Assembly (NCBI GenBank): GCA_034620365.1
Contig: JAQGEQ010000281.1
Location: 248,001 to 312,000 of the forward strand
Reading direction: 5' to 3'
Origin: Pegea sp. RAD2-039
Lineage: Eukaryota; Chordata; Thaliacea; Salpida; Salpidae
Length of the DNA stretch: 64,000 nucleotides
Shown: one piece after another, positions 46,206 to 58,939 of the stretch
Position numbering within the stretch: position 1 is the stretch's first letter
How the letters are laid out: each line of letters starts with the position of its first letter
Notes under the pieces: generated by a model
The model's input: the letters and a program-made list of their open reading frames with translations, nothing else
Database searches by the model: none
Told to the model about the DNA's origin: nothing
Position numbers and translations under genes: made by a program

Positions 46206-48668
46206 TCTGGTTGTGTTGTTATAATCTAGATTATCAACGCTTAATATTAAAAAATGATTGCAACCAAAAAAAATTTGTTTACAAAATGCAAGACTTATTT
46301 ACGGTACAAAGCAAACTACAGTACAAATGTGGAAAAATTATATATTTACTTACAGAAATTATGCTTAAATCCTGATAAAACAGGTCAGTTTACTTTTAAC
46401 ATACAAACTAAATGTTTAATTAGATAAGTTATTTATTTCAATAAATGTACAGGAGGGTTCCTGATGAGCGCAAGTCCCGTTAACCCAACTTCTCACAAAT
46501 AACATAATAACAATATATTGAATTTAATACTAACATATTGAGTTTGAAATATTGAAAAAAAAAACTTAACACATGACATTTTAGTAGTATTCAATCATAT
46601 AACACTGGATAATTACTAAGAATTATGAAAAAATAAAAGTGGAAAATCACAATTTAGAAATGGTACTCTTAGCAAGAATATAAACCTTGGCTTCTGCCTA
46701 AATAACACTAGTGAATTCTGACACGACAACTTTTGATCGCAGCTGGTTTCAAGTACTAGTTTTGCGGTAAGAGAAAAAATTCAATCTGACTAATATACCA
46801 TATGATATTGGTTTATTAAGATGTATTGTGTGTCCTCTGAGTTGATACAAATTGAGATAAGGATTAATGGAAAAGAAATCCTCAAGCTGAAGGTCAATTG
46901 AATTGTTTTTAATTTTTAAAATAGGAATTATACCTTACGTATTTCGTCAAATGTCAAAAATATCTCCGTGTAAGAAGCTAAAACCAAGTTTACAACTATT
47001 GTATTTAATATTAAGATTCCTGCATACTAATTTTGCAAATATTCCCTGAAAAGAATCAATTGTTTGATATCACTAACTTGTTTTAGCATCAATGGAGTAA
47101 CATTGTATTCAAGACATGCGTACAATTTGAAAACACTGTTGAAGGACTATAGATCCTTATAGTTAAAGGTAAATAGTAATAATAACATTAAGGTAGACAA
47201 GGTTGCTTGATATCGCTAGGATTTTTGAAAACATTATAAGACCATCTAAAGTCAAATGATATGGTAATGCAAACGTTAAAAAAATGGTCAAATATTGGTT
47301 CAAGGAAATTTCAGCCGGTCTAAAGAGACAATTTTATGTTCAGACTTTGTAAGCTGAATCTTGTGCTGCAAGCTCATGGTATATTTTTTACAGTGTTTAG
47401 AGCAGTTTGAAGTTTCGAAAGTATGCAAGTTTATGGCTTGATATTATCTGCATACACACCAACTGTAATTATTAATTTTAAAAAGAAAGAATCACAAGTT
47501 CTGTAAAGAAGATCTAACTATTTACATCTAATAGAATTTGAAAATTTTCTAAACACTATAAGTTTTTATTTAGAAAAACTAACTACGGTAGATGTTACTT
47601 TGAACCTTTTGTATTGTTAGAGATTAAAAAAAGACAATTTAGTACAAGCACGTGGGTTGTAATCCTGCAGCTTTAAACTTGATATTTGTATTAATATCTA
47701 AATTATAAGAACTATTTCAAGTAAGATTTTTTTATATCATATGCTTCTATTAGTTAAAGTTTGGATACAACTTGTAGTTTACTTTTTACTTTCATCTTAT
47801 TTCAAGGTTATTTTGTAATAAATTTAAAACTAAATAATGTTGAACTTAAAAAGAATTGATGTTACTTTTTATATAAATATTTAACTAATTGAATTTTGTA
47901 ATTTTATATATTTTTGCCTATTAAATTTTCAACTATAAAACTATAATTTAAGTGAAGTTTTTGTTATTATTAATCTTATTAGTACACACTTGAAATTAAT
48001 AACAATAAATACTTTATAATTTTATTAAAGATAGATCTAGTTTTAAGAGACTAATGTCAAAGTAAAAGAAATAGTGTCATATGTTAAAAATAACTTAATT
48101 ATTTAAACAATTATTTAACAAATTCATTATTTCTAGTTGTTATAATTCTAATTTATAGTGTTAAACTTTTATAAGATTTTCCTTTTTTATTCTAAATAGT
48201 AATTAAATTAATTTTACAGAATTTTTTGAATGTTGAAAAATAATTAAAGATTGATGTAAAGAAAAGAAAATATTCTACTTAAAAAAAAAGGTTTAATGGT
48301 GCGACATATTTAAAAAATAATCTTAGTAAATTATAATAAATTATAATTTCAAACTGAACTATTAGGTAGTCTTGTTTAAGAAATTTCATAAAGATTAGGC
48401 CATTTTAAAGTTTTTTATATTGTTTAATTAGAAACAAAAATGTATTTTTTTACAGAATTCATCTAAAGATATAATTATGGGATATATCAACTCTTTGAAA
48501 ATCAATTGAATAATAGAAATTTCTCAAGAACTTGGAATTAACATAAATTATAAAGGTTAAGATTTTAGGTCATTTTAATTTATATTCATAGCATAGAGAA
48601 ATATTGTAACCATTACTTACCCAACAAGAAGTATTCGACTCTGACGATTTTGAACAAGAAGTCATTAT

Positions 48669-49180
48669 TGGATTTAGAAGATCTGGAATAATTGATTCGC
48701 AAGCTCGCGCGTCAACACCAATGCCACTGCAAGCAGCCCGCTTTTAATTATCCATGCATCTTGGGAAATAATGATTTTAAAACAATTCCGAATCTCGTCA
48801 GATGAAGAGGAGAACTCTAACATAGAAGATGATTCGACAAAAGCATTAAGTTAAAGAACAAACCACTAGATGTCAGTCTATTTGATGATGTCATCAGAGT
48901 GAAACGAGAACGATTAAAGTTGAAGTAATCAAAACCGTAATCGCGTCACAAACAGGTTATTTGGTTTCTCTTTGCCTAGCACATTCACAAATCTTGTCTT
49001 TTCAGTCACTTCAGGTGACGTCATCACGAAATTATCCCAAATCACCGGAAGTGGACAGCAGGAAACGAAGCAAAGTTCTATAACATTACATGAGCGGTTG
49101 ACAAGCCTGCTGCCACCTCTGACGTCAATCAACAAGGCAATGACGTCACTGACAAAGTTTGATGGAGGATTTTATTACAA
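48669..49180 (+). pseudogene. Kinase acidic exon and tail fused to Xb exon (copy 7)
   Basis: The Xb sequence GTCATTATTGGATTT joins directly to AGAAGATCTGGAA of the acidic exon (in-frame TAA in LE-stop-LIRKLAR). Then come ISSDEEENSNIEDDS and, after a normal TTTTCAG, the tail VTSGDVITKLSQITGSGQQE, ERLTSLLPPLTSI, open until the switch into K3 at GATGGAGGATTT. Confidence 0.6.
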
Positions 49181-49260
49181 GAAATGTTCATCGTGATTGA
49201 AAACAAGCAGATATTTTGGTTGCTAAGATTGTTGGTGATTTTCAAAACCTTCAAAAAAAT
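49162..49260 (+). pseudogene. K3 kinase fragment with HRD motif
   Basis: From ATG 49162 the frame is MEDFITRNVHRD, then TGA at 49198, then KQADILVAKIVGDFQN. HRD (49189-49197) followed by x-K and, further on, DF is the kinase catalytic loop running to the DFG region. The stop sits where Leu of HRDL is expected. Only about 100 bases are present before a truncated tail module follows. Confidence 0.7.
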
Positions 49261-49960
49261 GAGTTGAAAAAAGAAGTAAGTGAAAAAGCCACCACTAGAT
49301 GTCAGTCTAATCTATGAGGTAATCAGAATTAAACAAGAACAATGGAAGATAAAACTTTGTCATGAAACTGCAACTGCGTCACAAACAGGTTGTTCGATTT
49401 TTCTTTATACTGTTTGGTCATTTATTTCCTAGTATTTTCAACAAACTTGTCTTTCAGTTCTTTCGGATGACGTCACCACGAACAACTTCTAAATCACCAT
49501 AGATGGTGAGGAAATAGCAATGCACAGTCCGAAACATAACTTGAGCGGTTGAGAAGTCTGCAGCAGTATCTGACGTCACTCTACAAGGTAATGACGTCAC
49601 TGACTAAGATTGATCTCAATCAACTGCTCAAATCATTTAGTGAGAGTGGCTGATAGAACAATCGTCCTGATGACGTTATAATCTTCATATGACGAAGAGA
49701 ACCTTAACAAAGAAAATGAGTTGAAAAGGAAGAAGTAAGTTGAAAAGCCACCTCTAGATGCCACTGTAATCTATGACGTCCTCAGAGTAAATCAAGAACA
49801 ATGAAAGATGAAGCTTCGTCACCAAACTGCAACTACGTAACAAACAGGTTTTCGATTTCTCTTTTCACTCCACAATTAATGTAGCAATGACATCACTGAA
49901 CAAACTTCATCTCAGCGAGCTTCCCGACTCCTTTGGCTGATGGAAGAATTGTCCTGATGA
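49261..49960. repeat. Two further truncated kinase-tail modules in tandem
   Basis: Bases 49261-49660 and 49680-49960 each contain GTAAGT(T)GAAAAGCCACC, the CTAGATGTCAGTCTAAT-like stretch, CTGCAACTGCGTCACAAACAG and TGACGTCA-type palindromes, in the same order as 9300-9660. Frames are broken throughout. This local expansion is absent from other X copies. Confidence 0.75.
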
Positions 49961-50207
49961 CGTCATTATAGAGTTTGTTCTGCTTTGAAGCGAATCTCAG
50001 AATATTGGCGTCAAAATGTCAACTGACTTCGTCGACCAACTATTTGATGCATTGCAAGTGAGTACCTCGATGTGGTCCAAAAAACGACTAGGTTTGTTCA
50101 GTAAGACGTTAATACCGCGTTTAAAAAATCCCTTTTTCGACTTAAGTTTCTGACTACCTCTCATACAATTAAAAACAATCAGAATTAACACGTCACATAA
50201 CTTTCAG

Positions 50208-50368
50208 AAGATCTGGAACGTTTGATTTGCAAGCTGGCGCTTCTGTACCAACACTACTACAAGCACCCCGCTTTTAATTATCCATGTATTTCTTGGAACA
50301 CAATGATTTCAAAACTTTTCCGAATCTCGTCAGATGAAGAAGAGAACTCTAACTTAGAAGATGAGTAG
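50208..50368 (+). pseudogene. Acidic kinase C-terminal exon, 52 codons open (copy 7)
   Basis: It follows CTTTCAG; the frame from 50210 reads DLERLICKLALLYQHYYKHP, AFNYPCISWNTMISKLF, SSDEEENSNLEDE and ends in TAG at 50366-50368. Compared with copies 3 and 6, most differences change the residue, so length is kept but sequence is not tightly constrained. Confidence 0.6.
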
Positions 50369-50446
50369 AAAAAAGAAACAGTAAGTTAAAAAACAACCAC
50401 TAGATGTCAGTCTATTTGATTACGTCATCAGAGTGAAACGACAGCA

Positions 50447-50828
50447 ATGAAAGTTGAAGTCATCGAAACCGCAATCGCGTCACAAACAGGTTTTTTGATT
50501 TCTCTTTACGTAGCACATTCAACAATCTTGTCTTTTCATTCCTTCAGATGACGTCATCCCTATAAACTCCTTAATCAATGGAAGTGGACAGCAGGAAACG
50601 ACGCAAAGTTCTATAACATTACGTGACCGGTTGACAAGTCTGCTGCTACGTCTGACGTCAATCAACGTGGCAATGACGTCACTGACCAAGATTGATGGAG
50701 GACTGCGAGTGCTCCCGTGTGGCAAATCACTTGAAGATTTCAATATTTCGAAGCAAAGCGAGAAGATGAGCGAAAGTCTTTTCACCTCCGGTTGGAGAAC
50801 TAATCAAAACATCGTTTTTACTCTTTAA
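50447..50828 (+). pseudogene. Kinase tail with lost splice acceptor (copy 7)
   Basis: ATG 50447 opens MKVEVIETAIASQ and the donor at 50490 is intact. The usual TTTTCAG has become TTTTCAT, and a CCTTCAG lies a few bases downstream, so normal splicing would fail or shift. The later part remains open: SLTKIDGGLRVLPCGKSLED, SESLFTSGWRTNQNIVFTL. Confidence 0.6.
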
Positions 50829-51138
50829 AAGATGCAGGAATGTGCGTGCCTGTACTGACGTCATCGTATTAAAACCCAACTGGTTAATGACCTAATTAAT
50901 GTACGTTTTCGTTGATGTTGGTGAAATCAGAAAAGCATGACGTCACTGCTTTCAAATGTAGTCTTCTGTTTTTGTAAAATTAAAAATCAAGTAAAAGAGA
51001 TGATGTTGTGGTCGACTCTAAACTTCTAATAAGATTCGACGTATTAAGTACTGATTACAAGCAGCTCAGCATATCCTTTCAACAATTGGTAAGTTATTGT
51101 AAGCAGATAATTCAACTAACTAAGAAATCATTAAGATT

Positions 51139-51405
51139 ATGTTGGGTTACACTGATAAAATAGCTGAAACAAATAACAATACTATTACCGACTTTGTAAC
51201 ATTAAAAAAACGAAATCCATTTGGCGATTATTTCTTAGAATCAAATCTTCTAACCAAAAGTGTTTTTCAAATTAATATTGATCGTGATAAAATCATTTGC
51301 TTCAGTAACTGCAAACCTGTTTTTAAAAACAGCACATTTTCACTAAAAACAAGTTTCCTGAAGAATTACCTAATACAGGGTTTTTATTCCACATTAGTTC
51401 ACTGA
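51139..51405 (+). CDS. 88-codon ATG ORF of block Y (Y5)
   Basis: The same length as in Y2, with replacements such as Thr for Ile (GYTDK), Lys for Glu (TLKKRN) and Arg for Leu (DRDKII). The preceding frame (about 50982-51163) is open too and carries a perfect GTAAGT donor after FQQL. Confidence 0.4.
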   Translation: MLGYTDKIAETNNNTITDFVTLKKRNPFGDYFLESNLLTKSVFQINIDRDKIICFSNCKPVFKNSTFSLKTSFLKNYLIQGFYSTLVH

Positions 51406-51473
51406 GAAGTCAACAAAATTCTACAGTACAAGTGACAAGCTCAACTACCTGCAACCCATCTTTCTAGAAGGAT

Positions 51474-51692
51474 TTGAAAACTTATCAAACATTTCATCCT
51501 TTTGAATACTGTGTCAAAACTTCTAAAATAGGGACTGAAAACTTAAGTAATATTGTATTTGAAATTTTACTTTTATCAGTAAATTTGATATGCCAAATAA
51601 AAGAATCTGTGTTCAAAAAATGGTCAATGAAATTTTCCTTCTCTAGTTGCAAGTCTTATGTTTGTAAAAAAATTATATTTGAGTTTTATTAG
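51474..51692 (+). other. 72-codon ORF of block Y (Y5)
   Basis: This is the counterpart of 33830-34048. It opens at TTG and differs at several residues (LSNIVFEILLLSVNLI; FKKWSMKFSF). Its survival in two of four copies is compatible with chance. Confidence 0.35.
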
Positions 51693-52721
51693 CTAGGTAA
51701 TTAACGTTTAACCTTAAAAAGTATTTTTATGAAATGAATTAAATCTCATAAATACCAAAAATGAGTGATTTCATTTAGATTTTTTTACTTAATGAAACGA
51801 AATTTGTCAATTAATTATAATCATTGTAACACTAAACTGAAACTTGTAATAAAATATTTAGTTCTAACATTTTAAAAATTAATGATAAAATAAATGCTAA
51901 CTTCCTTTGTTTACTGCTTTTGATTCAACAATAAAGAAAACAAGCCTATAAAACAGCCATTATTATGATGTAGAAGAAAATTACACAGCTATAAAATAAT
52001 ATTGTCATAAATTAAAAACGTTCTTTGTTAAGGCAAGGCAAATTTCCAAAGTGTAAAAACTACAACTCAGTTCAAACAATTAAAACTAACAACTTGAAAC
52101 AAATCCTACAAGTTTAAATGATGATTTTTATAAAGTTACTCTAATATACTAACGTTTTACATTTGCTTCTCAAATCAAACTAAACTTTATGACAAACTGA
52201 GTTGAAACCAAATTAAAAAATTAATTGAGTAATATTTTGTTAATTAAAAATTAATTCTACATATTTAGTAAAGGTTTCATCTAGCATTATAAGATCTCTT
52301 GTGAAGTTGATCTACAAATTTTGTAAACGAAATACTTGCTTGTTAAGGTTGTCACTTTTTATTATAGTTGGTCTTCTTTTATCCTTAAGCTAAATTATTA
52401 GTTATAATTTCATTTATAATATATTTTAATACAAAATCCTAACTTAATTTAAAGACGTAGTCCTAAAATTGTAAAAGGCTGGTCAGCTTACCCACTTATA
52501 CAAATTCTTTTTACAAACTAAATAAGTTAAAAAACATAGCATCAAATTTTCAAAAAATTTAACATTAACGTGAAGTTGGGATTTTAAAATGAGTTTTTCA
52601 TCCAAATATTATTCAACTTCATGAAGCTATTAAAACTCCAAGGGTTTTAATTCCTTAAACCGTTGCTAAATACAATTTTGTTCAATAATTTTATTATGAA
52701 TTTGTAATAATCCTAACTAAA

Positions 52722-52910
52722 ATGCAGAATCTATATTTTGTGACGAATTTATGCAAAATTGGTAAACTAAAACCCTTGCTTGAAAACAGAGGTCCTTTTA
52801 TTGAAACCACTACCCGCCACAAGAGAAAATGTCTCATTAATGCCATCGTCTATCTACATCTAAAGGGTCACTCTATTTTTGATCTCAATAAATTTAGGTG
52901 GGATTGTTAA
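52722..52910 (+). pseudogene. Kinase hinge-to-catalytic-loop exon (Y5)
   Basis: The protein is identical to Y2 and Y3 and differs in DNA by one silent change (ATT for ATC in LINA). Confidence 0.75.
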
Positions 52911-52929
52911 CTTTGATTTAAAAGTAAAC

Positions 52930-53486
52930 AATTTTTTAGTTGGAGTTTGGCTTCTCTGATCTTCAAAACCCTCTGATTGATATCAAAGTAAGTTATGAAT
53001 TAGTTCTTTCAAACTTTATCTGATGTTTCCAGCTTACAGATTTTGCTTTTTGGTTGTCAAAGGTCTTGGTAAAGATGCCATGTTACTTGTAGGTCTACGA
53101 TGTATGGCACTAGAAGTCATTCAAATCAGAATTACACGGAGAAATCTGATCCTTGGAGCGCAGGGATGATAGTGTTTTGTCTTCTTGTTTTTGCCAAAAA
53201 CTTTTTATTCGTTGCTAACAAAGAAGAGGTATTGAGAACGAAAGCATTAATTAGGGGTCAGTGAACTTCTCGTCTACCAAATAGAGAAACATTTCTTCGG
53301 TAGGCTTATAATTGGTGACCAATTGACATGACACCTGACTTTCTGACATCAACATTGAAGGATTTTATCAACAGCTTACTAGTTGTTGATCCCGCTGATA
53401 GAGTAACAGCTCCTGAAGCTTCTAATTATCGATGGATCTTACCACTAGATCTCAGCCTAATTGATGACGTCATCAGAGTAAAATAA
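52930..53486 (+). pseudogene. Kinase subdomains VII-XI (Y5)
   Basis: The intron after IDIK has the consensus GTAAGTT donor here. The subdomain IX frame ends at TGA 53262-53264. The closing frame 53328-53486 is an intact 52 codons (DFINSLLVVDPADRVTAPEA, NYRWILPLDLSLIDDVIRVK), one of two such copies with Y3. Confidence 0.8.
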
Positions 53487-53583
53487 AAGCAATGATAGAT
53501 GAAGTCGTCAAACTGCAACCACATTACAAACGGCTTGTTCAATTTCTTTTTTCTTAGCACATTTAAAAATATTGTCTTTTCAG

Positions 53584-53872
53584 TCACTTCGATGACGTCA
53601 CCACGACAAACCCCCAAACCACCGGAAGCTATAAGCAGAAGTCGATGCAATGTTCCAAAACATTACGTGAGCAGTTTACAAGCACACAGTAACATCTAAT
53701 GTCATTCAACGTGACAATGACGTCACTGACGAAGATTGATGGAGGACTGCGCGCGCTCTCGTGTGGCGAATCATTTGAAGATTTCAACTTTTCGAAGCAA
53801 AGTGAGAACATGAGTGAAAGTCTTTTCACTTCCGGTCGGAAAACTGATCAAAATATCGTTTTTACTGTTTAA
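53584..53872 (+). pseudogene. Kinase C-terminal tail, one stop (Y5)
   Basis: This last-exon counterpart of 22561-22849 has a TAA in place of the second Gln of STQQ and a Ser for Pro in ALSCGES. It otherwise reads to VFTV, TAA at 53870-53872. Confidence 0.6.
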
Positions 53873-55462
53873 ATGGTGCGGGAACGCGCGTGCCTGTAAT
53901 GACGTCATCGTTTTAAAACCCAACTGGTTTTTGTTTTATTCGCGCATGACGAGTGTTTCTTAATTATTTTTGACATCATTAGTAGATGGTTTGATGGTTT
54001 CAGCAACAAGTTGTATCTTTGTGACTTTCCAGCTGACCAAATGCCATCATTAGTTTCGATACGACACTGCTTTCGATAGTAGTCTTTTGTTTTTGGTACA
54101 TACTTTTGATTGCTGTGTCCCATAATTTTTATTTAGTTGTAAACGAATGGATTTTTGTAAGCTAATCTTTTTAACTTTCTCAAATTGTTTCAACCTCTGG
54201 GACGTGAGTTTCTATCTTCATATCAGACGTATTATTTGTTATAATTTAAATGTGAAAATAAAATAAAAATTTCCTCTAAAATTTTAGAATTTTTTCTCGA
54301 ATTGTAGGTTAGTAATTTAATGTTATGTAAAATGACTATTATTTTGTAATGTGGAGTTGTTCATCGTATTCCTGTTCATCTTGTTCGATATTGTAGTTTA
54401 ATTTTGATCGAAAGGTTTTAAATATGGTGATTTACAGAAGCAAATTGTCATGGAAGAAGAATTTGTTCATCGTTAAAGTTTTAACAAGAGCTATCAGTAA
54501 ATAGCAATCTTGTAATTATATTATTCTTTGTTTTAAACCTAATAATAACACAAATACCTGTTTCGATCTAAAATTGGCGTTTATCTAAATACAAAATGAA
54601 TAAATAGTAGTTGGTTGCAATTGATTATGACATGTTTAATTTTATAATTATAAATTCACATATAAGATGTTTTTCGTTTGTATCACCATGAGGAAGCATT
54701 CCACTTTATTTGGTCAAAACATTTCTTGTCCTTAGCCGAATAAAACAGTTAATGTATATATTGAAAATTTGTGAAAAGCTCTGGTTGCGTTGTTACAATC
54801 TAGATAATCAACGCTTAATATTAAAAAATCATTGCAACAAAAAAATAAATATCTTTACAAAATTCAAAACTTATTCTATGATACAAATGTGTAAAATTAT
54901 TTATCTCTTTAAAATATAATTCGTAATTACTAATACAACTGGTTGGTTTTCTTTTAACATAAAAACTAAATGATTAATCAGTTAATTTATTTATTCTAAT
55001 AATTGTACTGGAATGTGCCTGGAGAGCGTAACTCCTGTTACCACACATTCTCACAAATTATATGTATTGAGTTAGCAATATAGAAAGAAAAAGATGTAAC
55101 ACGTGACATTTTAGGAGTTTGCAAAGCATAAACAGTGGATATATACTAAGAATTATAAAACATAAAAGTGGAAAATCACAGTTTAGAAATAATACCGTTG
55201 GCAAGAATATAAAATTTTAGATTCTACCTGAATAACACGAGTGATTCTGACATGACAACATCTGATGGCAGCTGGTTCCAAGAAATAATTATTCAGTAAG
55301 AGAAAAAATTCAATATAATAAATGTACCAGGTGATATGGGCTCATTTAGATGTAATGTGTGTCGCCTCAGATGTTATAGCTTGAGAGAAAGACTAATGGA
55401 AAATAAATCATTGAATTTAAGGTCAATTAAATTGTGGATAATTTAAAAATATTAATTAGGTC

Positions 55463-55687
55463 GTGTTTAATCCTCTATGTTTCTTTACTATCTATAGTGA
55501 AGAAGCTGAGACGATGTTTATAAGTATCGTATGTAATGTTAAGTTTCCTGCAAACCAATGTCGTAAATGTTGCCTTAACAGATTCGATATTTTTTATATC
55601 ATTGATTTGTTATGGCATCCATGCACTGACACCTCATTCAAGAATTGGATGTACGTACAATTTGAAAAGATTTTTGAGATATTATAG
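55463..55687 (+). other. Cys-rich ORF of block Xa, copy 8
   Basis: The 74-codon frame carries the DIFYIID variant also found in copy 6, with VQFEKIFEIL at the end. The 320-base deletion begins about 100 bases downstream, leaving the ORF untouched. Confidence 0.4.
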
Positions 55688-57439
55688 ATCCTTAGAGTTT
55701 AAAGTGATTTAATAAAGTAGACGAAGTTGCTTGATTTTGCTAAGATTTTGGAAATATAAACATGCTATTTAAAGTCATATGATAGGGTCATGTTTGTTTT
55801 CACAAAGAAAACTAAACTAAGGTAGAAGTTTCTAGGAATCTTTTTTTTTTGGCAGCAATTAAAAAAAGACAATTTAGTATAAGTACGTGTGTTGTAGGGA
55901 ACTAACCTTAAACTTGATATTTATAGTAAAATGTAAACTACGGAAATTATTTAATGAACATTTTTATACATAAATTAGTCTTTTATTACTTAAAATTTGG
56001 ATACAAGAGCTAATTGACCTTTTATTTTCATCTTATCTCAAGATTATTTTGTAATAAATTAAAAATTTTATAAGGTTTAGCTTTAGAATAATTAAACTTA
56101 CTTTTTATTTAACTATTTAAATATTTTAATTTTTTACTTTTGTTTAAATGTGTAAATTAAATTTTTGATATAAAATATTAATTTTAGTAATTTTTTGCTT
56201 GGTATTAATCTTATTAGAAGATTGTATTAACAACATACTAACAAGAATACTAACAACATATTAAATAATAAATACTATTAAATTTTATTAGAAATAGGAT
56301 TAATTTTGAAGGACTAATGATAAATACTATAAAACTTATTGTCTTATTGAAAATATATTTTAATTTTGTAAACAATTATTTATTATTTTTATAATAATCA
56401 TATATTATGTTACTAATTTATATAGTTAAACTTTAATAATATTATTCATTCTTATTTTAAACATTAATTAAACTATTGTTACAGAATCTTAACAAAATGA
56501 TCCAGTGTAGTTCCTATAAGACCAATATTTCAAATTTTTTAATCAATTGTAATTACTAAAGTTTACATATTTAAAGTAATCATAATTTCAACTCATGTCA
56601 AAATTTTTGTAAATATTTTTTACTTTATAGGAAGCAATTAACTTGTAGGATTTTGAAAGAAAAGTCATCATTGGACTTGAACTCTCTCCCAGGTAACTTT
56701 TCTATTACCTAAGCCTTGAATCAAAAAAGAAGCAGATCACTCAGATGAAGCCCAACCTCAACAAGAATTTTTTAAATTTCTGGAGGTTAGTTGTAAAATA
56801 TTGCTATAAAAATCAGCCAACTCTTTGTCAAATAAAATTTGACCACTTTAACTAATAAGGGTTTCTTTAAGTTGCTGTTTTACTATATACTCTTGTACTC
56901 ACACTAATAGCAAATTTGAATTAATATTTTATTCTGAGAATTTTTGAAACTACAGAAATATTTGAAATGCCATTTCGGAGAGATAAAAAAACTATGATCA
57001 AAACTCCTTTTTTCAAATTTTGAGAACTATTTAAATATTTAATGAAAAGCTAACTGAGTCGATTAATCAACATGATAGGTAAATGTAATTGACGTTCAAA
57101 ACTCAAACGAAGCAAATAACTTACTTAAGGTTGTTGTTATGACAACTTACAATTATTAGAAACTACTAAAAGTGTAGTTAAAGAGCCACTAATTTTGACT
57201 TAAATTTGACTCGATAGTTCATTAGATTCCTATTAGTAATTTTGTATATATGATCAATCCTAATACTAATCGAAAGTAAATAGAAGAAACTTTTGAACAG
57301 CAGCTCTGCAAATTTATATTAAGTTGTGGATTAGAATAATTCCTTTTTCCTATCCTAATCTTTGACTTTACTAATAATTAGACATTTATTTCGCAAAATT
57401 ATGAAAGATTTTTTTTGACCTTTATTAATCTCTTAAATT

Positions 57440-57667
57440 TCAAATTTTAAAAGATTTGTCAACAAAAGATTTTTCAAACTTGCAACTGTTGATTTCTTTA
57501 TAATACAAATGTTCTTCAGTAATCTCGCTTGATGTTTCAGTAATGAATTCATTCTTGCTAGCGACTGATTGGTTGTTGGCGGGTGCAGCGGTGTAGATGT
57601 CCTCTGACGTAGAAATTCTCCATAAAAAGAAATTAAAAAAAAATTCAAAAACTGATCTTTTAGTCAA
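57440..57667 (-). other. Antisense ORF of block Xa, copy 8, Ser/Glu-rich frame
   Basis: The poly-T tract is of a length that puts MTKRSVFEFFFNFFLWRIS in frame with TSEDIYTAAPANNQSVASKN and EFITETSSEITEEHLYYKE. A three-base loss in the Lys stretch keeps the frame (CKFEKSF for CKFKKKSF). Confidence 0.4.
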
Positions 57668-57939
57668 CTTCTAAGATCTTGAGAGTAATATTTGACAAAT
57701 ATCTACAAATGCTGAAGACGTTTAATATAATCGACTGCATTCTGCAACAAATAATCTCATCACTTGCATATGAACTAGTTTTTGATGATCAAAATGTTTC
57801 AAACACTCGTTATTAGTTTATGGGCAAACTAAACTAGTTAAGTACATACTTGTACGTTACAATTTGCTTCAAAAATTTAGAATCATCATAATCGCACTTC
57901 AGTCGTCTGACTACTAAATGAAACTTGATACGTTTACAG

Positions 57940-58409
57940 ATCATTTTTTTGATGAGATGTCTAATTGGTGTCAATCTAATCTACCTTCATTTGAACATCA
58001 TGAAAGACTACCTCACACAAGAGTTGATGATTGTGAAGCAGTTGAAGAAATATGACGGGATGATGGTATTTGTTCGTTTAACAAAAGATTTTCATTTGTT
58101 GATGAGAAATAAGAGAAATTCTCAAGAAGGGATCAGTGAACTTCTTGTATATCAATTATAAGAACATATCTTTGGTAGGTTAATAATTGGTGACCAAGTG
58201 ACATGAGACCTGATTTTCTGACATTCACAGTGAAGGATTTTATCAGGAACTTACTGTTTGTCGATCCCAATTATAAATTGACAGATTCATCAAACTGCAA
58301 CTGCGTCACAAACAGGTTGTTAGATTTCTTTTTTCACTCCACATTTAATGCAGCAATGACATCACTGACCAAAATTCATCTCAGCGAACTTCCCGACTCC
58401 TTTGGCTGA
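57940..58409 (+). pseudogene. Kinase C-lobe remnant, subdomains IX-XI (copy 8)
   Basis: The IX-X frame runs to a TAA after LVYQL. The XI frame 58203-58409 opens MRPDFLTF (Arg for Thr) and keeps NLLFVDPNYKLT. It shows what copy 4 looked like before its 165-base deletion. Confidence 0.75.
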
Positions 58410-58939
58410 TGGAAGAATCGTCCTGATGACGTCATCAGAAGTTCGTTCAGCTGTGAAGTGATTCTAAGATAATTTTTCTCAAATCTGGAATCAAGAAGTC
58501 AACTGGCTTCGTTAACCAACCGTTTGTTGGTCCAATTTAGTGGACGGCAAGTTAAAGGCAAGTGGTATTCTCGATGTGGCCCAGAAAACGACTAGATTTG
58601 TTCACTAAGACGTTAACACAGCATTTTAAACGTGATTTTTTGACTTGCACTTTTAGCTACCTATCATACAAGTAGGATCAATCCGAATTACCACCTCACA
58701 TAACTTTAACAAATCTAGAACGCTTGAATCACCAGCCTGGGGCAATACTCCTGCAAGCACCCCACTTCTAACTACCCCTGTACTATTAAACACAATGATT
58801 TTAAGGCATCTTCGGAATCTCGTCAGATGAAGAAAAGATCTCTAACATATAAGATGAGTCGATAAAAGAATCAGTAAGTTGAAAAGCGACCACTAGGTGT
58901 CAGTCTAATTGATTACATCATCAGAGTGAAACGACAGCG

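Larger units (their letters stand above)
45956..50980. repeat. Block X, subtype Xb, composite copy 7
   Basis: The first 2.7 kb resemble Xb copies but are the most diverged. From about 48660 the copy turns into a mosaic of tail modules, a K3 kinase fragment and, from about 49870, sequence matching Xa copy 3 (18850 onward). AT-rich 47450-48600 has no gene. Confidence 0.85.
50981..54430. repeat. Block Y, full copy (Y5)
   Basis: It is a full-length match to Y2. AT-rich 51700-52710 has no gene. It keeps both leading ORFs, the 72-codon ORF and all kinase pieces, and is the most complete Y in the window. Confidence 0.92.

Noticed and set aside
49997-50191. 64-codon reverse ORF
   Set aside because: It spans an intron-like region upstream of a TTTCAG acceptor and is absent in the matching copies at 18.99 and 41.15 kb.
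53905-54123. 72-codon reverse ORF in the linker
   Set aside because: It is not open in the near-identical linkers after 22849, 28431 and 59322.
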